A DNA stretch of 64,000 bases, taken from positions 50,832,880 through 50,896,879 of the forward strand of contig NC_061795.1 in assembly GCF_021462225.1 (NCBI RefSeq), given 5' to 3'. The position numbers and the translations under genes are program-made. Positions within the stretch are counted from its first letter, which is position 1. Each line of letters starts with the position of its first letter. Below are positions 60,690-64,000 of this stretch, in pieces. The notes below the pieces were generated by a model that saw only the letters and a program-made list of their open reading frames with translations, had not been told where the DNA came from and did no database searches. Source of the stretch: Girardinichthys multiradiatus. Lineage: Eukaryota; Chordata; Actinopteri; Cyprinodontiformes; Goodeidae.

Positions 60690-61352
60690 TGTTATGATTC
60701 TGGCACGTCTGCTCTACCCTGTCTCCCTGGCTGCAATCAGCAGATTAGATGCACCTGGTGGCTGCTGCAGTGTAATGCAATCTCTGGAAAGCCAAGCACC
60801 TGTGTCTTCCCTGATATATACTGACTCTGACAAGCAGACGGTGCCAGATTTTTGAAAGCCATCGTGTGAGTAGATATCCAGCGTTCCTTCCTGTCTGATC
60901 ATTGTTTCTTGACCTTGCCTTGCCTCTTGGATTTTTGCCTCTCTGCCTGCTCCCTGTCTGACTATTTGGATTTTGGTTGTCGACCTTGTTTCTTGCATCT
61001 GGTTTATGCCTCTGCCTGCCCCTTGCCTGACGCCTCTTGTTCCGATCATTGACCCTGTTTCTGTCCTTGGATTATTGAGCCTGAAGTCACATCTTACCTG
61101 TGCTGTGGAGATCACTGCCTGCCACCCACCGAGGTTTCCCCTCTGGGTTTCAAGTTCCACTCAAGACAAAAGCAGGTTAGTGACTTTTCTGATCCCTGCA
61201 ATATCTGGAGAAACTACAAGTCACTAATCCCTCTTTCTGCCCCAGTGATTCCCGGAAGCTGTGTGACGTTTTCCTGTGACTGAATAAACCTTTTAAATTT
61301 TCAGTACTGTGTCTGGCTGAATCTTGGGTCCGCCTGTTTCTGATTCGTAATA
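60690..61352 (+). mobile_element. Gypsy-type 5' LTR, 663 bp
   Basis: Starts TGTTATGATTCTGGCACG and ends GATTCGTAATA, where TA stands in place of the usual terminal CA. An AATAAA lies at 61284-61289, about 65 bp before the end, fitting the R/U5 boundary. The leader after it contains TGGCCAAAAATGG, and the gag ATG follows 18 bp from the LTR edge. The possible target duplication on the left is GTCCG, not testable because the 3' LTR lies outside the window. The plus and minus frames inside it are not genes. Confidence 0.8.
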
Positions 61353-61370
61353 GAAAAAATCTGGCCAAAA

Positions 61371-62468
61371 ATGGACCCATCACCAGCACAACAGTGTCGC
61401 ACCCATGTTGATGAGACCCTTTCCTGGTTGGGTTCCGGCTTGGAGGAAATAATTTCCACATTACGTTCTGGCAATCTTGTCTCCGAGCCGCCACCATCAC
61501 AAAGGAAGCCACGCCTATCTCCGCTTGAGATGTTCAGGGGAGACCCAGACCAGTGTCGAGCTTTCCTAACTCAGTGTGAAATTCATTTTGAGCTTCAGCC
61601 GTCATCCTTTCCCACTGAATGTTCTAAGGTGGCGTTTGTTATATCTCTGCTGGCAGGAAAGGCAAAACAGTGGGGGACTGCTGAATGGCATAACAGGTCT
61701 ACATCTTGTAATCTTTATGAAACGTTTTCCAAGGAACTCATTCGAGTTTTTGACCCTGTTATTCCAAGTCGTGAAGCTGCAAGACGATTATTGTCCCTCA
61801 AACCGGGTGATCAGCCTGTCTCGTCCTATATAATTGACTTTCATTTGTTGGCTGCAGAGAGCCGTTGGAATGAGGCAGCACAAATGGATGCATTCATGAA
61901 AGGATTAAACGCAGACATCAAGGATGAGTTAGCGACCCGTGAATATCCTTCTTCCCTGAAACAACTCGAGGATTTGGCTGCTCGCATTGATATTCGGCTG
62001 GCAGGGAGAAGGAAGGAAAAGCGCCATGAGAAGGGTCGCATGAACAATTCACATCTCAGGACGGAGGAGATTACCTTAACAGTTGGAGGTAATCATCAAG
62101 AAAAAGTAACTTTCATGATCATTAATTCACCTGAACTTCGTGTAGTTCTAGGGGCCTCCTGGTTGCAGAAACACAACCCTCACATCAACTGGAAGAAAAA
62201 AGAAGTTCTGGGTTGGTCTGAGTCATGTTCCGCTGACTGTCTTTTGTCTGCTGCTACGGAGGTCAATGTGGAGAATGAGGTTGAGGAGACCTATCCGGAT
62301 TTATCCAAGGTACCGCAAGAATACCATGATTTAAAGGAGGTTTTTAATAAAATCAAGGCCACAGCTCTGCTACCCCATAGACCTTATGATTGTGCTATTG
62401 ATTTGCTTCCTGGCACATCACCCCCTAAAGGCAGAACCTATTGTCTGGTCCAGAGCACATGGCCATGA
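61371..62468 (+). pseudogene. Gypsy-type gag with protease remnant, fused by internal deletion
   Basis: Open for 365 codons. Residues about 45-215 form a Ty3/Gypsy capsid domain (FRGDPDQCRAFLTQCEIHFE, GKAKQWGTAEW, PGDQPVSSYIIDFHLLA, EAAQMDAFMKGL). At residues about 218-232 (62022-62066) the capsid end (RRKEKRHEKGR) runs directly into the C-terminal part of the aspartic protease (VVLGASWLQKHNPHINW). The CCHC zinc knuckle and the D-S/T-G protease active site that should lie between them are missing, without loss of frame. The last part (YPDLSKVPQEYHDLKEVFNK, LPHRPYDCAIDL) is the start of the RT region. A one-base slip near 62435 ends the frame prematurely. Confidence 0.88.
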
Positions 62469-63250
62469 AGAGTTATGTTGATGAGGCATTAAAGGCAGGG
62501 CACATTCAACCCTCTTCCTCTCCTGCAGGTGCTGGTTTCTTTTTTGTTGGGAAGAAGGTTGGTTTGTTGAGACCATGCATTGATTATAGAGGCCTTAATG
62601 AGATAACAGTTAAAAATAGATATCCCTTACCACTCATGAACACAGCTTTTGATCAGATCCAGGGAGCCAAGATATTTTCTAAGCTGGATCTAAGGAATGC
62701 ATATCATCTGGTCCGAATCAGAGAAGGAGATGAGTGGAAAACGGCTTTCAACACGCCTACGGGCCATTATGAATACAAGGTCATGCCATTTGGACGTACT
62801 AACGCTCCTGCAGTTTTTCAGTCATTGGTCAATGACGTTCTAAGAAACATGGTGGGTCAATTCGTATTTGTTTATCTTGATGACATACTGATTTATTCTC
62901 AAGATCTGGGAACCCACAGAAAACATGTCAGAGCTGTTCTCCTGCGTCTTCTCCAAAACCAGTTGTTCGTCAAGGCAGAGAAATGTGAGTTCCACATAAC
63001 TACCACTTCCTTTTTGGGCTTCATCATTTCCCCAGATCAAGTGCTTCTCGACCCCTCCAAGGTTAAGGCCGTATTGGAATGGCCTGTTCCAACTGATCGC
63101 AAGCAACTTCAAAGATTTCTGGGCTTCGCAAACTTCTATAGGAGGTTTATTAGAAATTACAGCCTGGTTGCTACTCCCCTAAACGCACTTACCTCTTCCA
63201 AGGTGAAATTTGTGTGGAATAAGGATGCAGAGAAGGCCTTCAATAGGTGA
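62441..63250 (+). pseudogene. Gypsy-type reverse transcriptase, ends at an in-frame stop
   Basis: The RT domain converts element RNA to cDNA. Visible in order: [20 protein letters not shown] (motif 2/3 region), [20 protein letters not shown] with its catalytic Asp, [14 protein letters not shown], the catalytic YLDD box at 62873-62884, [17 protein letters not shown], and the thumb/connection region [19 protein letters not shown]. The two Asp of YLDD are intact. Oddities: Arg in place of the usual Leu in FGRTNAP, and VGLLRP where the family has a DGGLRP-like sequence. The frame is shifted against gag at about 62435 and ends with TGA at 63248-63250, upstream of RNase H. Confidence 0.9.
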
Positions 63251-63818
63251 AAAGAACTCTTCACGTCAGCTCCAGTGTTACGGTCTCCTGACCCAGAGAG
63301 AGTTTATCGTGGAGGTGGATGCCTCAAGCACTGGGGTCGGAGTCGTATTAAGCCAAAGAGGTGAGGATGAGTGTGTTCACCCATGTGCCTTCTTTTCAAG
63401 GACTCTGTCACAGGCTGAGCGGAATTACGACGTGGGAGACAGAGAGTTATTGGCTGTTAAGTTGGCATTGACAGAGTGGAGACATTGGTTGGAGGAGACC
63501 AAGGATCCGTTTATGGTGTGGACTGAGCATAAGAACTTGGAGTGCCTGAAATCAGCAAAACGGCTAAACCCCAGACAGGCTAGGTGGGCTCTGTTTTCCG
63601 GTCGTTTTAATTTCTCCCTGTCTTACAGGCCAGGGAGTAAAAATGGCAAACCTGACACCCTATCCCGGATTGAAGAGCCTGAAGAATCTCAGTCTGTGGG
63701 TGAAGAGGAGTTTATCCTTCCTGAAACCGTCAGGTTGTCTGTGTCCCGAGTTGAGGTGGAAAGGGAGGTCCAGGAGGACCATTATGGATCTGCCTATCCC
63801 ACCATCATGTCCACCTGA
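63251..63818 (+). pseudogene. Gypsy-type RNase H, frameshifted
   Basis: After the stop, homology continues in the RT frame for about 15 codons and shifts near 63300 into the frame that ends at 63818. That frame holds [18 protein letters not shown] (first catalytic Asp at 63318-63320), [18 protein letters not shown] (catalytic Glu), [10 protein letters not shown], and the end motif [20 protein letters not shown]. The tether to integrase follows (acidic, EEPEESQS). Upstream codons back to 63210 in this frame are not homologous. A further slip near 63780 separates it from integrase. Confidence 0.88.
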
Positions 63819-64000
63819 CCGCTGTTTTGTTCCGGAACGGCTTGTGCCAAATGTACTGGAGTCTTGTCATTGCTCTCGTCTCGTTTCTCATCCTGGAATC
63901 AGCAGAACGATTCAGACAGTTCGAACTCAGTTTTGGTGGCTATCGCTGGTTAAGGATGTCAAAGATTTTGTTTCTGCATGCACTCAATGTTGCCAGGCCA
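63785..64000 (+). pseudogene. Gypsy-type integrase N-terminal zinc finger, cut by window end
   Basis: In the third frame the sequence reads RCFVPERLVPNVLE, then the HHCC zinc-binding region: His in SCHCSRL, His in VSHPG, and both Cys in SACTQC, with the FWWLSLVKDVKDFVSA block between. The catalytic DDE core would lie beyond 64000. A frameshift near 63780 separates it from RNase H. Confidence 0.82.

Noticed and set aside
60714..61160. 148-codon minus-strand frame rich in Arg/Gln/Gly
   Set aside because: Antisense to the Gypsy LTR, built from its degenerate CTGCC repeats.

Overview
The window reads as vertebrate, almost certainly teleost fish, nuclear DNA. It is AT-rich and carries many Tc1-like transposons with DD34E transposases, 3' ends of L2-like and L1-like LINEs, a tRNA-headed SINE, Ty3/Gypsy-type LTR elements and long dinucleotide and GATA microsatellites. 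There are no operons, ribosome binding sites or bacterial genes. The species cannot be read from the sequence. I found no convincing complete host gene, so the window is probably intergenic or lies inside very large introns. One short exon-like segment near 22.4 kb and an unrecognised open pair at 51.8-52.4 kb are the only candidates for host coding sequence.

Layout. 0-10.4 kb: a broken Tc1-like element (0.26-1.67 kb), a proline/serine-rich non-autonomous LTR-type relic (5.2-6.4 kb), a Tc1 relic split by a LINE 3' end (6.4-8.3 kb), and an apparently intact Tc1-like transposon with a 334-codon transposase, long inverted repeats and TA target duplication (8.74-10.35 kb). 10.4-20 kb: an LTR-like promoter/polyA module (about 11.8-12.15 kb), a composite AT/AGATCT/GATA satellite (13.2-13.8 kb), an unnamed repeat with two stem-loops (15.5-16.5 kb), and LINE and Tc1 relics. 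20-30 kb: LINE ends, a deleted Tc1, a second and truncated copy of the intact Tc1 (27.55-28.36 kb), and degraded acidic reading frames with splice-like borders on the minus strand (28.7-29.9 kb). 30-50 kb: LINE pieces, a Sleeping Beauty-like relic (34.76-36.04 kb), a 436-bp solo LTR (38.03 kb), a second copy of the unnamed repeat (41.3 kb), a 541-bp miniature Tc1 (42.9 kb), a split Tc1 relic (44.8-46.9 kb) and a SINE (48.2 kb). 49.6-50.8 kb: a 1,132-bp solo LTR containing an 88-bp tandem array. 50.8-64 kb: an L1-type ORF2 end with a perfect hairpin (53 kb), a Tc1 relic carrying a retroelement insert (59.2-60.2 kb), and the 5' LTR, gag, protease remnant, RT, RNase H and start of integrase of a decayed Gypsy element that runs off the right end.

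The window is a record of transposon turnover rather than a cooperative gene system. The most informative points are the intact IR/DR Tc1 element beside its 99%-identical truncated relative, the two solo LTRs with perfect 5-bp target duplications, the in-frame deletion in the Gypsy polyprotein, the shuffled 3' modules of the L2-like LINE, and the fact that every recognisable Tc1 transposase here is on the minus strand.
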